Shown here piece by piece: positions 36,003 through 44,853 of a stretch of DNA of 64,000 bases. The notes beneath the pieces were generated by a model. That model ran no database searches. It saw only the letters and a program-made list of their open reading frames with translations, and had not been told where the DNA came from. The translations under genes were made by a program, and so were the position numbers. The first letter of the stretch is position 1, and each line of letters begins with the position of its first letter. The DNA lies in assembly GCF_001590785.1 (NCBI RefSeq), contig NZ_LTAO01000036.1, positions 153,419-217,418 on the forward strand, in the 5' to 3' direction. Origin of the DNA: Alkalihalobacillus trypoxylicola. GTDB taxonomy: Bacteria > Bacillota > Bacilli > Bacillales > Bacillaceae_D.

Positions 36003-36951
36003 TTTTTTCCCTCCAACACAGAATTTCTATATTTGAAGGCACATTAATTAAACTAATTTTTTGTAGAAATTCCTCATCGCCATTTATTTCACCAGTTAAA
36101 AGTAAATGTTCTATTTTTTCTAGAGCGTCTAAAGTTGTATCTAACGGTGAACTTCTTGTTAAAACAATAACTTTAGGATTTATTTTAATATCTTGGTAAT
36201 ATCTTAAAAAAGAATTAGCGCCCTCAACTACAACTGGAATTCCGTTACCTAAAGCATATATATTTTCTTCATCCCCATTACTAGAGTAACATTCAGAAAT
36301 AAAAGAGTACTGTCTTCCACCAAATTTCTTGATTCTCAAAAAATCTTGTATTGTAAAATCCTCATCCACTTTTTTTTGGGTATCTTCACGAATGTTATTT
36401 TCATTTCCAATTAATAAGAAGTAAGGACTCCCAAGATTAAATAACTGCCTAACTGAATCTGCATCATATTTCTCATTAATCTTATCAATTCCTATATCAC
36501 TAGTAAGAGTTCTCTGACGTTTATATTTATTTTGTTCTGGTGCAATTCGAATATTTTTCCAAGTTTCTTTTTTAGATAATGTAGTTATCATACCTTTATT
36601 AATACCCATCCCTTTTAAGGTCGGGTAGCCTAAGTCAGATATTCCATCAAATATATAACTTTTTTCTGAAGTATTTTCGCTAGGTGAGTAAAAAACTAAC
36701 GTTCCAGGTTTGATTTTACTAATCCAATTAGAGAAATCGGCCTTCTCTATTGCTCTAGTTGAATAGATTGCATGTGCTATTCCCATTGCTAATGCTATTA
36801 TTATTTTGTTACTAGAGGGGACATTTAACACTATATTCAGCTTACCTTCCTCACTTGAAGAATTCTGATAAAAAAGAAAACCGAGTTCACAGAAGAACTC
36901 AAACCAATCTTCATTTATAACCTTTAAAAAATTTGGTATATTTTTGTTCAT
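35995..36951 (-). CDS. Unknown DISARM-associated protein, 318 residues (DrmE N-terminal half?)
   Basis: First gene of the operon. It has a P-loop-like region without a Walker A (LNIVLNVPSSNKIIIALAMG, about 38-58), then VFYSPSENTSEKSYIFDGI and KVIVLTRSSPLD, which read as strands of a nucleotide-binding or helicase-related alpha/beta fold. The end CWREKNE overlaps the start of the next gene by eight bases (ATGAGTAA). No family is recognised with confidence. Its place at the head of a drmA-drmB operon suggests a role in DISARM sensing or regulation. No clear ribosome site was seen before the ATG, so the start is less certain. Confidence 0.6.
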   Translation of the reverse strand: MNKNIPNFLKVINEDWFEFFCELGFLFYQNSSSEEGKLNIVLNVPSSNKIIIALAMGIAHAIYSTRAIEKADFSNWISKIKPGTLVFYSPSENTSEKSYIFDGISDLGYPTLKGMGINKGMITTLSKKETWKNIRIAPEQNKYKRQRTLTSDIGIDKINEKYDADSVRQLFNLGSPYFLLIGNENNIREDTQKKVDEDFTIQDFLRIKKFGGRQYSFISECYSSNGDEENIYALGNGIPVVVEGANSFLRYYQDIKINPKVIVLTRSSPLDTTLDALEKIEHLLLTGEINGDEEFLQKISLINVPSNIEILCWREKNE

Positions 36952-37170
36952 AATTGAAACAATCCTTTAAAATTTTCTTAGTTAATAATACAAAGGTAAA
37001 ATTAGTAACAAATTGTTATATATTACTATTTTACACTAAATTAATCTCATAACAATTGATTTTAACAGTTTATTTAGTTAGTTCTTTAGTAGTAAAGTCA
37101 CTAATTTTTAAATATAAATAATAAAATAGACATACAAAAACATTGGATAGTTTTAATTGAATATTAATAA

Positions 37171-37329
37171 CTTCAAAGTAAAGTACCGAGTAAACATAAG
37201 AAATTTGTACTTTCATCTTTAGATCTGACTAATAAAGCTTTTTTATCTGAAAAATTTAATCATAAAAATAGTGAATATTTTTTAAAACAATCAACTAAAT
37301 ATATTTATAGAATGAGAGACCTATTGTGA
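37171..37329 (+). pseudogene. Possible C-terminal gene remnant upstream of a hairpin
   Basis: A 52-codon open stretch without a start codon encodes a basic peptide (KVPSKHKKFVLSSLDLTNKA, then IYRMRDLL) and stops 12 bases before a perfect hairpin. The combination of an open end and a terminator looks like the tail of a lost gene. Family unknown. Confidence 0.35.
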
Positions 37330-37341
37330 AATTCAAAAGCC

Positions 37342-37385
37342 GCAAAAATAAGGCATTGGATAATATTCCAATGCCTTATTTTTGC
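37342..37385. terminator. Perfect 19-base-pair hairpin
   Basis: GCAAAAATAAGGCATTGGA and its exact complement close a six-base loop. The A-rich start and T-rich end make it a bidirectional terminator, but no intact gene ends here. Confidence 0.8.
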
Positions 37386-37760
37386 TTATAACCCATAATT
37401 GCAGCCAGCTTGAGTTATACATATTTTTCCATGTTAAATTAATTTAAAAGTTACAGATTTTCGACTTCAGTTTCGAAAAAAATACTTTGTTACCTCCCCG
37501 CAAGAAGTCTAATCAAAACTTGACCCTTTCTCTAAATCGTATTTTTTTCTGGGCAATATTGAAACTGTCTTTTGACTTCTGTAATCTTTTCTCGATTTAC
37601 GATTTAATTGGGAACCTTTTATCCTACTTCCAATCCCTTTTTTAGGATTATTCTTCCAATTGGAGATTCTCTTTTAAAAAGACATTTCTAAACTATTACT
37701 AATAGGCTTACAAGTAAAAAGTATTTTTTTTTATAATAAATATTAATTTTAACAAAGTTT
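37386..37760. other. Gap with a possible basic peptide frame, otherwise nothing
   Basis: On the minus strand a short frame without a start (about 37515-37675) would encode a Lys/Arg-rich peptide with SQLNRKSRKDYRSQKTVSIL. It could be a shred of a lost gene. Nothing else is recognised. Confidence 0.25.
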
Positions 37761-37870
37761 CATTTAATTACAATAAGTAACGACGCAAATTGTATCACTT
37801 CATGGGTAGAGACCATACATCCAGAAACATTTTCAAGTCCAACCGTTATAACGTATCGAAATGGAAGACT
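37761..37870 (-). pseudogene. 3' shred of a second pentapeptide-repeat gene
   Basis: About 100 bases closely follow the last codons and stop of the pentapeptide gene at 21689-22327 (shared GCAAATTGTATC, GTAGAGAC, ACATCCAGA, CATTTTCAAG and CCAACCGTTA words). An extra base breaks the frame. The rest of the gene is absent. Together with the dead kinase copy at 22.7 kb it brackets the DISARM/restriction block. Confidence 0.8.
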
Positions 37871-38034
37871 TCTCGTGATAATTAATGTCTAAGCTAACTT
37901 TCTTTTATACTCAGTTAAAGAAGGTTTGATAAAAAAAACAATATCTAGATAATATGACTTTTTGTAAATATAAGATATTAATAATTTGTTATTTTATTGA
38001 TAATATTATCCATCAGATATTCAATAAGAGAATC

Positions 38035-38823
38035 TCAATTTTTAAAAATTTGGTTAGATTTAACTGACCAATTAACATCAATACTTGTGTAAACACTTTT
38101 AGAAGGGTTCAAACACTCATATGGATTTCTGATAATAGTAACGGATGGAGATTCAGCAATGTTATTTATTACGATTAGGTAGTATCTCTTACCAAATTTT
38201 TTCGCAACGCTCCATTCCTTATCTGTAAAAAGGATACCTCCATGCTTAACAAGTAAACCTTTTATCTCAAAAACATAAAAGGGTGATTCTTCCATTTCAA
38301 AGTCATACCCACAACCATCTTCTCTCCTATCAATCAAATCTCCGGTTAATCCTTCAATTTCACCTTCTCGAAAAAATACTTCAAATAACTCTTCTGCTTT
38401 CTTACCAGTTATACCCCTAGTAGTGTATGTATGATTGCTTGTTTCTTTTACGACATCATCATTTTCTATATCATTTATGTATGTTTGTATATTTTCTTTA
38501 ATAGAAGAATTTGATGCATAGTCTCTTAAAATATCTTTTACAACCTCAGTCAATGCATCTTCGCTAAAATGAGAGTATCTTTCTAAAACCTCTAAACGGC
38601 TAGGCCTGAGCTCCCGTTGATACCAACCTTTTCTGCTATTTGGGTGCAACGGATCAAACTCATCTCTCATATTTTTAATTGTATTTGGCTTAACTTTCAA
38701 TGTCTCGCCTATTTCTTGAAAGGCTTGTGTATTTGTATCATAATTTAAATTTATTAAAGCTGTTTTATCAAATCTTGAGAGGTAATATGAGATTATTAAT
38801 GCTAGCTTATGATTATTTTCCAT
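38035..38823 (-). CDS. DUF3883-like protein, possible PD-(D/E)xK nuclease
   Basis: A 262-residue protein. The C-terminal part (about 140-245) resembles DUF3883: GKKAEELFEVFF, then CGYDFEM and FYVFEIKGL, where the D...EIK spacing fits a PD-(D/E)xK nuclease core, followed by WSVAKKFGKRYYLIVINNI. The N-terminus has a helix-turn-helix-like stretch (FQEIGETLKVKPNTIKNMRD). DUF3883 domains are found in restriction enzymes and defence helicases. It stands alone with 300-base gaps on both sides, so it may be a solitary restriction enzyme. GGAGGATTTA precedes ATG 38823. Confidence 0.7.
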   Translation of the reverse strand: MENNHKLALIISYYLSRFDKTALINLNYDTNTQAFQEIGETLKVKPNTIKNMRDEFDPLHPNSRKGWYQRELRPSRLEVLERYSHFSEDALTEVVKDILRDYASNSSIKENIQTYINDIENDDVVKETSNHTYTTRGITGKKAEELFEVFFREGEIEGLTGDLIDRREDGCGYDFEMEESPFYVFEIKGLLVKHGGILFTDKEWSVAKKFGKRYYLIVINNIAESPSVTIIRNPYECLNPSKSVYTSIDVNWSVKSNQIFKN

Positions 38824-39168
38824 TAAATCCTCCAAAAATTGAATAATGATTCTACCCTAAAAATGTAAATAAGTAACCTTTTATTCTAATTAATGCTCTA
38901 TGAATTTTTAGTTTTATACTAGGGACCATCTTATTACAAAATTTTTCTATTGTATAACTTGCCTTCAAAAAAACTTGCAACTTTCTAGTTTTAAACAGAT
39001 GGATGGTTGTTTTCATTAATTATTATCATATAGATTATATAAAAGACTAAGTGTAACTGTTAAACTAAAATGAAGTTTTATTACTCCAGTATCAACTAAA
39101 CATCATAAATCATTTATAATTACCCTTAAAGCTAGATTTAGAAAACAAAAATTACCCCTTACTCCCTT
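38824..39168. other. AT-rich gap, nothing recognised
   Basis: No reading frame, repeat copy or T-tailed hairpin seen. It should contain the promoter of the DUF3883 gene. Confidence 0.5.
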
Positions 39169-40659
39169 TTAAAGTAATTCTATTTTCTCAACTCTTTCCA
39201 AACACCCAATAATCTTCTCACTTAACCATTTTTCTTCAACACCTGGTAACATAGTAATTGCTCCCATACTATAATTTTCTTGAAAATGCTCTTGAAAGAA
39301 TCTCATCTCGTTTTTGTTTTTATCTTTCGTTGGTGTCAGTATGTATATCTCTTGGACTGCCCTTTTGCCTGTTTCTCTGTGAATGATTCCGTCGCGGTAT
39401 TTATGCATTTCACCAAGTGCAGTTCCGAGGTTATTTGGCACACGGTATTTAGGGTCAAAGATGACCAGTACTGTTTCTCCTTCTATTACAATATCAGGGA
39501 TCATCTTTTGTGTGTATGTATGAAAGGTTTTCGTATTGTATTGATAAGAGCGTTGGAATGAAAGAGAAATCCCCCTTTTTAACTGAATTCGACTCTCGAG
39601 ATTTTCAGCAAGATTAAGGAAAATTCCGTCCTTTGTTGTTTTAAACAGTTCTTTCGTGTTTAGAACATATCCTGCTTCCCTGACAATGTTTACAATTTTC
39701 ATATAGCACCACATTTCATATAATTGAAAGGTGTCTTTTAATGAAATTGGATATTGAAAACCAATGCCCGCTTGTTTTTGTTTGTTTAACGAGTCAAACC
39801 ATTGATACCATATACGATACACAGGGTGTTTTCTAAATTTTTGCGTAATCATATAAGGTCCTTTATTTTCGGTTATTTTAGTGAGAAAAGGGGTGTTTAA
39901 CCAACGTTGCACAATCATTCGATACTTCTGTGCTTTCCGACGAATGTCTTCTCGTTCGACTGTCTCGTATTTTCGTAGAAGTCGAAATAAATACTGTACT
40001 TGTTGTTTTAATACTTGGTTCTCATAGACATTTATTGTTTCAAAGGTTTTTACTGTTTTCACGTGTAACGGTATATTTATCCCATGCCCCTTCTGGTCTA
40101 ACCATTGCATCGTCATTCTTTCTGAACGATGAACTTTCTCTCTTTTCATTACAAGTGGCTGCTTTTCCAATCGACGAAATGGTTGCTGGTGGATTTGTGA
40201 AAAAATTTGTCTCAGGTGATGAAATGAGCGTTCAATATAGCTCCATTGGGTCCAAGATAATTCACGGTCTCTGCCAGATGTATCAAAATTCCTCTCTAAT
40301 CCACTTAGTTGAAAGCAGCTATTTGCCTCATTTAAGATATCTTCTAGCATTTGGTTGAACTGTTCTTCTGTAAGCTTACGTTCATCCGGATAAATATACG
40401 TTTCATATCGTTGATTATGAATGGAAAGATGAAGAGCTCCACTTTGAAACGGAGCAATAAATGTAGTTAAAAATTCATTTTCCTGTTCTCCTTTATAGAA
40501 AGGCAAAGGGATTCCCTCAATACGTACATCAACATCAGTTCCAACAAGACGCAATGAATATACCGTTGCTTCCGTTAAATAGGCCTCCAAAAAAGGAATC
40601 CATCCTTGTTCATTACTCCAAAGTTCCAGAAGATTATCTCCAGAATTGAGTGGCTCCAT
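39169..40659 (-). CDS. DUF2357 nuclease, McrC-like partner
   Basis: A 496-residue protein with an N-terminal DUF2357-type region (1-200) and a C-terminal PD-(D/E)xK nuclease. The nuclease core reads PDIVIEGETVLVIFDPKYRV, with Asp at about 387 and the D-x-K pair at about 400-402. Such proteins pair with McrB-like GTPases in type IV-like restriction systems that cut modified DNA. The start overlaps the end of the motor gene by 26 bases and has GAGGAGTTGGAGTTTT before it, so the two are one operon. There is no methyltransferase beside it, consistent with a modification-dependent enzyme. Confidence 0.82.
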   Translation of the reverse strand: MEPLNSGDNLLELWSNEQGWIPFLEAYLTEATVYSLRLVGTDVDVRIEGIPLPFYKGEQENEFLTTFIAPFQSGALHLSIHNQRYETYIYPDERKLTEEQFNQMLEDILNEANSCFQLSGLERNFDTSGRDRELSWTQWSYIERSFHHLRQIFSQIHQQPFRRLEKQPLVMKREKVHRSERMTMQWLDQKGHGINIPLHVKTVKTFETINVYENQVLKQQVQYLFRLLRKYETVEREDIRRKAQKYRMIVQRWLNTPFLTKITENKGPYMITQKFRKHPVYRIWYQWFDSLNKQKQAGIGFQYPISLKDTFQLYEMWCYMKIVNIVREAGYVLNTKELFKTTKDGIFLNLAENLESRIQLKRGISLSFQRSYQYNTKTFHTYTQKMIPDIVIEGETVLVIFDPKYRVPNNLGTALGEMHKYRDGIIHRETGKRAVQEIYILTPTKDKNKNEMRFFQEHFQENYSMGAITMLPGVEEKWLSEKIIGCLERVEKIELL

Positions 40660-42853
40660 AAAACTCCAACTCCTCTTGCATACGCTTGATGAAAGTAAGC
40701 GAAATGGTTGTTTTTTCTAAGTTCTGTTTTAACCAATGTTCCAATTTAGCCAACATTTCAGAAATTCGTTCATCACCTCGAATTTTTGTTAGGATCTTTT
40801 CTGATATAACTCGGTCTAAAGCATCCATGGGATCCATTTGGTATTCTTCAGGAAGTTGAGCGTTCGCATAAAGCTTTTGCACCATTTCCCCCATCGTTCG
40901 ATAACCGAAGTGAAGCTCGCAATCAATTAATAAACCGTGTAATTTTATTAACATGTTGAATTCCTTATGAATCGTTGTTTTTAATTCTTGGTCCATACGC
41001 TCCCAATACGCATCAAAATCAACATCAGATAACATCATCACAAATGCTCGGTCTAAGACTTTGTCGGAAATTGAATGTGTGGTTTCATCAACATTTATAG
41101 TCCCCAAAATATACACGTTTGGCGGTATCATTAGTTTTTTTGGTACATCTGTCACTGCTTCATCTTGATGAAGAGGAATTTCTTTTCTTGATTCCACAGC
41201 ACTCAAATAATCACTTAAATAATATTCGACTCGTGCTAGATTCATTTCATCAAGCAAAATAAAATGTGGTTTTTCACGCTCTTTTAAAGCATTAAGAATC
41301 ACGTTTAAGAATTCTGTTTTTACATATCTCTTTTCAAAAGAACTATAGTAACCAAATAACGCACTTGCATCTGTCCAATCAGGACGTACAGGAATAATCG
41401 TGAAATAAGGATTCTCACTTTCATAATCAAGTCCATAAACCGCATTTGCGTACAACCTGCAAAGCTGTGTTTTACCTGTCCCTGATATTCCACTTAAAAG
41501 TACAAAATGTTTATCGTCTAATGCGGTGAGGTTAAGATGTAAATCTCTTATAATTTCTTTTGAAAAAGTAAACTGACTATCTTCTATTTGCTGATAGATT
41601 TCTTGGAAATGGAAATTCGGCTCCATCCCTTCAAATACCGGCTCGCTTTCATTCCCTTTACTCGATTCCTCTTCATTCGTTGGCAACTCGATTTTTTGAC
41701 TCGCATGAGCAAATAAAAGAGCAGCATTGATGAAATTTTTCTTTACTATTTCTCTTTCTTCAACAAACGATTGTGTTTCGTTATGATAACTTCCCACATA
41801 ATATGTATTGTCTTTCACTTGAATTTGATGTTCCTTAAGTAACTGCATCGCTTTCGACATCACTTCTTGATTGTTTAAACTTTGAGTCGAAAATACTTTT
41901 GTTATCCACCATTCTTGAGTGTTTGCACCAATAATTTCTTTTGAACTAGTAAAAATATGGTTATGTCCTTCTAGCGGAACCATAATCGTAGGAAAAGGAG
42001 AATTCTTATCATGATACTCTAAATAACTTAAGGAACCTTTTGTGACAAGCTGTTCACCATCATAAATATGAAAGGCCTGTCTTTTTCCATCTTTATAATC
42101 TTCTAAAGCTGAAAGTTCAACTTTATAATCCCTACCTAATAAGTGCGTTTCTTTGATATATCGAGCTTCTGCCAAGACCATTAAAGCTTCATATGCTTTT
42201 CTTGAAAGGTCTATATTTGTATCTACATACTTACGGAAATTTACTAATTGTCCCCACGCTTCAACAAGCTTATCAACTACTACATTATCGTCCATCTGGC
42301 CTTCTAAAGATTGACTTAAACCTACTTGAACAGGAGGTCGCTTTCTTTGTTTAATACACCCTTTTACAAAAGAAATAAATCGTTCTTTCTCAATGATTTC
42401 TTTTTCCATTTTTCCAGCAGAAAGGGTATAAGTAGAAGGGATCGTCGCTAAGACTTGGTCCATTTTATTGTTTTTAATCCATGCCCAAAATAATACAAAT
42501 TTATGCTCTGTATGAATAAAAATATTCCGAGCAATCCCATTAAACTCAAGTGTTAATAAATTATACTCCTTCCCATCAACATTCCTATAAATGCCCACCC
42601 AATATTTACGCCCAATATTTGAATTTCTTTTCTGCTCTGCATATGTCGGATTGCGAGCGTCATAGTATGTAGTTGAAAGCGTCTCATCATAACTGCGAAT
42701 TACATACTCGTCTCCGATGGTCAAGCCTATGTTTTCAACAAATCGTTCAATTAGCCGTTTACTAACCGGCGAAACTTCGTCAAGTATTTTTCGGCAGCGG
42801 CTTTCCGTATTATTTTCATTAAAAAGAGATTGATAATATGTAAGATTAAGCAT
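40634..42853 (-). CDS. McrB-like GTPase with MrcB/DUF3578 N-terminal domain
   Basis: A 739-residue motor protein. Residues about 5-165 match the MrcB-type N-terminal domain (RKYWVGIYRNVDGKEYNLLT and WAWIKNNK), which is probably the DNA- or modified-base reader. A middle region (190-400) is unassigned. The AAA+ domain has Walker A LLSGISGTGKTQL (about 456), Walker B FILLDEMNLARVEYYL (about 535) and sensor GTINVDETTHSISDKVLDRA. It should assemble with the DUF2357 nuclease encoded downstream. I choose the second ATG (42853), eight bases after AGG; the first is only two bases away. Confidence 0.85.
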   Translation of the reverse strand: MLNLTYYQSLFNENNTESRCRKILDEVSPVSKRLIERFVENIGLTIGDEYVIRSYDETLSTTYYDARNPTYAEQKRNSNIGRKYWVGIYRNVDGKEYNLLTLEFNGIARNIFIHTEHKFVLFWAWIKNNKMDQVLATIPSTYTLSAGKMEKEIIEKERFISFVKGCIKQRKRPPVQVGLSQSLEGQMDDNVVVDKLVEAWGQLVNFRKYVDTNIDLSRKAYEALMVLAEARYIKETHLLGRDYKVELSALEDYKDGKRQAFHIYDGEQLVTKGSLSYLEYHDKNSPFPTIMVPLEGHNHIFTSSKEIIGANTQEWWITKVFSTQSLNNQEVMSKAMQLLKEHQIQVKDNTYYVGSYHNETQSFVEEREIVKKNFINAALLFAHASQKIELPTNEEESSKGNESEPVFEGMEPNFHFQEIYQQIEDSQFTFSKEIIRDLHLNLTALDDKHFVLLSGISGTGKTQLCRLYANAVYGLDYESENPYFTIIPVRPDWTDASALFGYYSSFEKRYVKTEFLNVILNALKEREKPHFILLDEMNLARVEYYLSDYLSAVESRKEIPLHQDEAVTDVPKKLMIPPNVYILGTINVDETTHSISDKVLDRAFVMMLSDVDFDAYWERMDQELKTTIHKEFNMLIKLHGLLIDCELHFGYRTMGEMVQKLYANAQLPEEYQMDPMDALDRVISEKILTKIRGDERISEMLAKLEHWLKQNLEKTTISLTFIKRMQEELEFYGATQFWR

Positions 42854-43180
42854 TAACATAACCTGCTTTCAAATAATTTGGCTTCCATTCCTTAAACGTT
42901 TTACTGTATATCCAAAGGCATAGTCTATAGACTACTCCTCCCTTTTTACCCTTAAATAAATCGCATTCGACATAAACACAAAGAACATAAAAAAAGCATT
43001 CACATTTATTGCTACTAAAATAATTAAGAAAATGACAACTTCAACATTTAAACGGTTTCCCTTTTCTATTGTTGATACAATTTTTTATTCATATCTTTTA
43101 AACAAAAATTAGAAAATAATCCCACTCTACCAATCATTGTAGCTTATCTAGAGTAAGCGAGCAATCTTCGTTTTTTCTAA
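42854..43180. other. AT-rich gap, nothing recognised
   Basis: Contains the presumed promoter of the McrBC-like operon. If the Campbell-type model for the pectate lyase duplication is right, this was once the region downstream of the pectate lyase gene. Confidence 0.5.
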
Positions 43181-43522
43181 AAACATCAAAACAACCACCC
43201 TACCTCAAACGAAGAGGCACGGTGGTCGTCGTCTTCTATTTTTAATTCACAATGCCTGTTCCTGAGTTTTTGTTCGACTGCTTGTCGGGCTTCATTTGCG
43301 GATTGTGCATTGAATGAATAAGGAGGTGTGAAATTCGTAGTTGAGGTTAAATGACTGTTCGGCGTGTTGATGAATTGATTCCCAGTTAGATTCCAATAAC
43401 CTGTTTGTGGGCTACCGTAATACCAACCGACTGCTGTTTTAATATGACCTGTTGTTGGGTCGTTTTGACCGGAGCCAACATTATCAAAATAATTGTTTTG
43501 AACAAAGACTCTTGCGCCCATT
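43181..43522 (-). pseudogene. Duplicated 3' end of the pectate lyase gene
   Basis: About 340 bases are nearly identical to 48374-48714, the 3' third of the pectate lyase gene plus its terminator. It starts at MGARVFVQNN and therefore lacks the signal peptide and catalytic residues. One extra T in a T-run near the end shifts the last codons (the intact copy ends GTGIVN). It is the left arm of a direct repeat that flanks a 4.9-kb module. Confidence 0.93.
43194..43226 (-). terminator. Terminator of the duplicated pectate lyase end
   Basis: ACCACC and GGTGGT arms with inner CTC/GAG pairs, identical to the terminator of the intact gene. Confidence 0.7.
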
Positions 43523-43601
43523 TAGTTGATGGGGGAAATGTAGGGGAATTAAGAGACTATCCATATATATGGAGCGTGCATTTGCAAGTGAAACGGTAAG
43601 T

Positions 43602-43629
43602 AAACTAGCTTAGATTTCTGAGCTAGTTT
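43602..43629. terminator. Hairpin at the end of the WYL module
   Basis: AAACTAGCT and AGCTAGTTT pair around a ten-base loop just after the stop of the small zinc/HhH gene. Flanks are moderately T-rich. Confidence 0.65.
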
Positions 43630-43639
43630 TGTAATTAAT

Positions 43640-43930
43640 TTAATTTTTAAACGCTAATCCTTCTTCTTCTAATAAATGTCTCATAATAGGTAAGGAAGCA
43701 GGTCCAATTCCATAGATTTTTAAAATTTCTTTTTCAGTGAACATTGACAGTTCTTTCAAAGTGTCAACCCCTTCGTGAAGCAATGCATTCCTTGCAGGTG
43801 AACTGAGTTTCGAAAAGAAGTCACTTTTAGGTTTATTCTCTTTATCACAGGTAGGACAATTTGGACATTCACTACTTTTAAAATACTTATGTCCCTTTTC
43901 ACAAACTCTTAAACTTTTTTGAGCTGTCAA
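43640..43930 (-). CDS. Small zinc-ribbon and RpoA-CTD-like (HhH) protein
   Basis: A 96-residue protein. The N-terminus has metal-binding spacing, CEKGHKYFKSSECPNCPTC. Residues 38-95 resemble the C-terminal domain of RNA polymerase alpha: SSPARNALLHEGVDTLKELS, then the helix-hairpin-helix ILKIYGIGPASLPIMRHLLE. Such stand-alone proteins are common in Bacillus and probably bind DNA; none has a known role to my knowledge. It starts with TTG after GGAGGGGTTATC. It is the last gene of the WYL module, 54 bases after the DUF6994-like gene. Confidence 0.8.
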   Translation of the reverse strand: MTAQKSLRVCEKGHKYFKSSECPNCPTCDKENKPKSDFFSKLSSPARNALLHEGVDTLKELSMFTEKEILKIYGIGPASLPIMRHLLEEEGLAFKN

Positions 43931-43984
43931 GATAACCCCTCCAACAAATGATGTATGTTAGGAAATTCCTTAGAAAGGAGCGTA

Positions 43985-44800
43985 CTAAGCAATCGCTTTT
44001 TCCAATGCCTCAATCATGCGACCACAACGATAGTCAATGATTTCTGTAGCTTTCTTGATATAAGCAGCTACAATTTCACTATATTCTTCTTCACTATATC
44101 TGACCGGCCAATGACGAGCATGTGGAGTAAATACATCGCGTACTTTTAAAGACTGTACATCAACATACTTATCTAAATAGAACATCTTGCTTAACTGTTT
44201 AAACCCCTCTGTTCCTTGGAAACAATCAAAGAAATCACGATTTAATTTCACTAATTCTTGTAATCTGCTATCTATATTACTTATGTTTGTTCCTTCCATT
44301 ATATTTTTTGTGTCTGCTAGAAATAAATCAAAATAATCAAACCAAGGCCCGCCACCCCTAAGTAAATTTAAAGTTGTTCTTGCCGAGTCAACTCGATTAT
44401 TAGGAAGGACCATCATGTTCCCCAGTGTATGATATTTTTTATGGTACTCCTTTGCTAGGTTTATAATGGTTGGATCATTAGTATACTTCTGAACTCCTAA
44501 GAAGCTTGTGCCGTCTGCATTGGGCTTGCCCATCAGCGTATTAAAAGAGTTCATCGTATCGCCACGGTACAATTCTCCGCTGCCTAAATTGTTAAATGTC
44601 AGATTCGGTACGTTATCACCCCATAAGACAACATAAATTGTATTGGCAATCCTTGAATTGTCGGGGTCATAAGCTCCATACTTCTCATCGTTACTTAACT
44701 CGTCTAAATCATAATGATAGAAATTCTGTATATCACCATCTAATATCTCATCGATAAAAGATTGAATCAACTCCATACAATCTTGCTTATCCATTGTCAT
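43985..44800 (-). CDS. DUF6994-like protein of unknown function
   Basis: A 271-residue soluble protein with no signal peptide or membrane segment. Conserved-looking stretches are ELYRGDTMNSFNTLMG, LGNMMVLPNN with a following RTTLNLLRGGG, and WFDYFDLFLAD. This agrees with my memory of the uncharacterised family DUF6994, but I cannot confirm it. There are no obvious catalytic motifs, although the pattern of invariant-looking Asn, Arg and Trp residues suggests an enzyme. AAGGAATGAACAT precedes the ATG. It lies 53 bases downstream of the WYL regulator on the same strand, so the two are probably cotranscribed. Confidence 0.7.
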   Translation of the reverse strand: MTMDKQDCMELIQSFIDEILDGDIQNFYHYDLDELSNDEKYGAYDPDNSRIANTIYVVLWGDNVPNLTFNNLGSGELYRGDTMNSFNTLMGKPNADGTSFLGVQKYTNDPTIINLAKEYHKKYHTLGNMMVLPNNRVDSARTTLNLLRGGGPWFDYFDLFLADTKNIMEGTNISNIDSRLQELVKLNRDFFDCFQGTEGFKQLSKMFYLDKYVDVQSLKVRDVFTPHARHWPVRYSEEEYSEIVAAYIKKATEIIDYRCGRMIEALEKAIA

Positions 44801-44853
44801 ATGTTCATTCCTTTTTTGTTTTATTTTCAGATTAGGGCTAAAAAAGTCACACC

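Noticed and set aside
39595..39600. CTCGAG (the BsuMI site) as possible evidence on the target of the restriction system
   Set aside because: The site occurs here and again in a tRNA gene, but a few occurrences in 64 kb say nothing about avoidance or the real recognition sequence.
39930..40358. 142-codon plus-strand frame over the DUF2357 gene
   Set aside because: Complementary to a long, well-supported gene with clear motifs; no ribosome site was seen.
43405..43599. 64-codon frame on the plus strand over the pectate lyase fragment
   Set aside because: It is antisense to the duplicated pectate lyase end and has no ribosome site.
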